Assembly (NCBI GenBank): GCA_934463175.1
Contig: CAKSIW010000003.1
Span: forward strand, 14,816 to 78,815
Source of the DNA: an uncultured Clostridia bacterium
Lineage (GTDB): Bacteria; Bacillota; Clostridia; Monoglobales; Monoglobaceae
Direction of reading: 5' to 3'
Length of the DNA: 64,000 nt
The notes under the pieces were generated by a model, which saw only the letters and a program-made list of their open reading frames with translations, was not told the DNA's origin and ran no database searches. Position numbers and translations under genes: made by a program. Below are positions 62,149 through 64,000 of this stretch, in pieces (position 1 is the first letter of the stretch; each line of letters opens with the position of its first letter).

Positions 62149-63312
62149 CTATCGGTTGCCCTTTGCGCGGTTGTGCGTTTTGCAAAGCATTCTGCAGTTC
62201 CCGATGTCGGTTGCGCCGCCCTTGCTCCATGCCGTAACATGGTCAGCGTCCATTTCGTTCAGCCTCCAAATGCGCGTTTTGTTGCTGTCGTCACCCATGG
62301 CGCAATATGGACAGTTCGACACCTTGCCGTTCTCTGCCTCCTTTGTCTGACGCGCATATACGGTCTTTTTCGTCGGTTCGTCAAACAACCGCACATTCAG
62401 CAGTCTGCTGTCGGTGCAGCCGCCGAGAATATATTCATAAATTCCGCGCTTGTCCTTCACATAAAAATCCGCATACAACTCATGCAGCTTTGCCGACACC
62501 TCATCGGGATTATATGAGCTTGCGTGATAGCGTTCATAGAAACTGCCCCAAGGAAGTCCGCGCATTTCACTCTCCACGTCGCAGAACACACTTGAAACCC
62601 AGTCTATGACGCTTGTGAAATATGCCGCAAGCTCGCTGATGTCATCATCATAACGGTGCTTGCTCATATATCCGTCAATGTCTCCCTTGCTCACCCAGTC
62701 AAGAGCAGTGCGGAGATAGTCCTGACGCAGAACACTTCCCGAAATATACGCGCTCCATTTCTGAATGTTTGCATTACGGCTGTTTGAAAATTCTTCCTTT
62801 GCACGGGTGACAAACGGTCCGGAGTGGATTGCATTGGAAAGCTCCTGTTCATTGAGCGGAATCCCTGCAATGTTTATGGTTTTGAACCATTCCTTGATCT
62901 CGCTCTCCGTTCCCTCGCATATGTAGATTGTGAGAGGGGTTTTCATGATTTTTTCCTGCAAATCCTCCGCAAGCCCCGAAAAATACCGCGGTATGCCGTT
63001 GCTGTCGTTAATGGAAAATTTCCCCGTGACATATCTTCCGAAGCTTGTGCTTCTCTGCTGACCGTCGAGAACCTCAAATTTATCCTCTGCAACCTTTGTG
63101 AAATATATAAGACCGAGAGGATAGCCCTTCAGAATGGAATCAATAACGGCGACATCGCGTTTTCCGTCCGCGTATATGTAATTTCTCTGATATTCGGGCT
63201 GGATTGTCAGCTTGCCCGAAAGCCCGAACAAGCCTTTTCCCTCATATTCGTTATATACAAAGCCGCGGCATATGTCAGCTACGGTTATATCGGTTTTTAA
63301 TGTGGTAATCAT
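62149..63312 (-). CDS. DUF262-HNH nuclease, GmrSD-like
   Basis: This 387-residue protein has an N-terminal DUF262 (ParB-like NTPase/nuclease) domain with [25 protein letters not shown] and [12 protein letters not shown], a helical middle and a C-terminal HNH nuclease motif ([40 protein letters not shown]). DUF262 proteins with HNH or DUF1524 domains form type IV-like restriction or other defence nucleases. Its ATG overlaps the stop of the EcoRI-family methyltransferase gene (ATGA), so the two are translationally coupled and likely form one defence unit. Confidence 0.85.
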   Translation of the reverse strand: MITTLKTDITVADICRGFVYNEYEGKGLFGLSGKLTIQPEYQRNYIYADGKRDVAVIDSILKGYPLGLIYFTKVAEDKFEVLDGQQRSTSFGRYVTGKFSINDSNGIPRYFSGLAEDLQEKIMKTPLTIYICEGTESEIKEWFKTINIAGIPLNEQELSNAIHSGPFVTRAKEEFSNSRNANIQKWSAYISGSVLRQDYLRTALDWVSKGDIDGYMSKHRYDDDISELAAYFTSVIDWVSSVFCDVESEMRGLPWGSFYERYHASSYNPDEVSAKLHELYADFYVKDKRGIYEYILGGCTDSRLLNVRLFDEPTKKTVYARQTKEAENGKVSNCPYCAMGDDSNKTRIWRLNEMDADHVTAWSKGGATDIGNCRMLCKTHNRAKGNR

Positions 63313-63890
63313 TCCGCCGCCTTCTTTCGAATAACAATTCTTGCATAAACAGAATGAACAAACTCTTCTGTTCTTTCATTGTATAAAAAATTACCCTTTT
63401 TAGATTTTCCTTTCATCACAGGATTACCATTAGCTTTTTTGCCCGAAGCTCCTGTAAATGTCATATCTTGTCTCATTTCTTTAAAATCATCATAATATCG
63501 TAAATTCGGTATGCCTGCTTGTTCGTCTGTACTCGACTGCAACAATCCAAGAACTTCAAACTGTTCGGGACAGTATTTATCAAGATACGTAATCGGAACC
63601 CCCATTATGCCGTCATAATTGCTTGGGATTGCGTCGGTGAAGGGAACTTCAATTGCAGCATAATTGTCATATTCCGAATATCCCTTATCCCTGATTTCCT
63701 TATGCTTGCTGAATTTTATGTTGTCCTCCATGGTCATCAGGCTAAGCGGCTGATGCCGTCTGCCGTGTTCAAGATTTGTGAACCAGCAGGAATTACCAGG
63801 GCGAGTGTAGTTTCCGACATAACCAAGCTTTGCCGCCTTCTCTCTGTCCTTCGGAGCAACCTCAGCCCCCTCAGGCACACTGAAAACCAT
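63309..63890 (-). pseudogene. C-terminal part of an EcoRI-family adenine methyltransferase
   Basis: The 193 residues match the C-terminal half of EcoRI-type N6-adenine methyltransferases (SCWFTNLEHGRRHQPLSLMT, YDNYAAIEVPFTDAIPSNYD, GVPITYLDKYCPEQFEVLGL). In-frame homology seems to start a little upstream (LGATCNSED), but a TAG at 63918-63920 blocks the frame and a second stop (TAA, 63951-63953) follows. The N-terminal half with the S-adenosylmethionine and catalytic NPPF/Y motifs is absent. The gene is therefore either broken here or a nonsense/insertion allele. The last 110 bases of the window (63891-64000) contain nothing else I can assign. Confidence 0.65.
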
Positions 63891-64000
63891 ATCTTCACTG
63901 TTGCATGTCGCGCCAAGCTACAGTTGGGCGTGTGAGATTTTTTCTGTAAATTAGATTTTTCTATGACAAAATATCGGTTTTTAGTGGGCAGGATAGCTGA

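Overview
The window looks like a chromosomal segment from a plant-polysaccharide-degrading anaerobic member of the Clostridia (Firmicutes), probably a gut bacterium. The evidence is purine-rich ribosome binding sites of the AGGAGG type, canonical sigma-A promoters, S-layer-homology (SLH) surface proteins, LplB/LplC/LipO-type sugar transporters, YesM/YesN and AraC regulators, and rhamnogalacturonan/arabinan enzymes. The mix of SLH proteins and pectin enzymes recalls Monoglobus-like bacteria, but that is only a guess.

Layout. (1) 1-4890 (minus strand): a sugar ABC transporter operon followed by a secreted beta-helix protein cut by the window edge. Divergent to it, at 5012-9150, are a YesN response regulator that appears to start at AUA, a YesM histidine kinase and a GH16 glycosidase. 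(2) 9197-15150: a decayed mobile region. It holds an internally deleted IS1182-type element, the wreck of an SLH/Ig-like surface protein fused by deletion to the 3' half of a ParM gene, a ParR-like gene, a small DUF3847-like gene, an IncQ-type origin of transfer and an intact MobA/MobL relaxase. (3) 15182-27139: an eleven-gene operon for reductive pyrimidine catabolism (uptake, uracil reduction, ring opening, decarbamoylation, transamination, semialdehyde reduction). It starts with a consensus promoter and a very strong hairpin terminator. Its transporter's binding protein is circularly permuted. (4) 27269-31163: a tyrosine recombinase, an invertible-promoter cassette bounded by inverted 18-bp sites, and an SLH surface protein with near-identical tandem repeats. 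In the sequenced orientation the cassette promoter points away from the surface-protein gene. (5) 31290-37539: SSB-like protein, PdaB-like deacetylase, Nudix hydrolase, PatB/MalY lyase, DUF3737 and CapA proteins. (6) 37557-61118: a rhamnogalacturonan-I/arabinan utilisation locus. (7) 61232-63890: a 22-bp tandem repeat array, an ATC-hydrolase-like protein and a DUF262-HNH nuclease coupled to a 5'-broken EcoRI-family methyltransferase gene.

How the parts work together. In (6), SLH-anchored and other secreted proteins would hold or cut pectin side chains outside the cell. The second LplBC/LipO transporter would import oligosaccharides, and GH105, GH78 and GH127 would finish them, under a divergently encoded AraC regulator. 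In (3), uracil-like pyrimidines would be imported and reduced, releasing CO2 and ammonia. Beta-alanine would pass its amino group to an oxo-acid, and malonic semialdehyde would be reduced to 3-hydroxypropionate, which also disposes of reducing equivalents. In (4), the recombinase would flip the promoter and switch the repeat-bearing surface protein on and off.

Most noteworthy observations: the invertible promoter with three sites, the circularly permuted binding protein, the AUA start, the oriT, and the attenuator-like leader of the pyrimidine operon.
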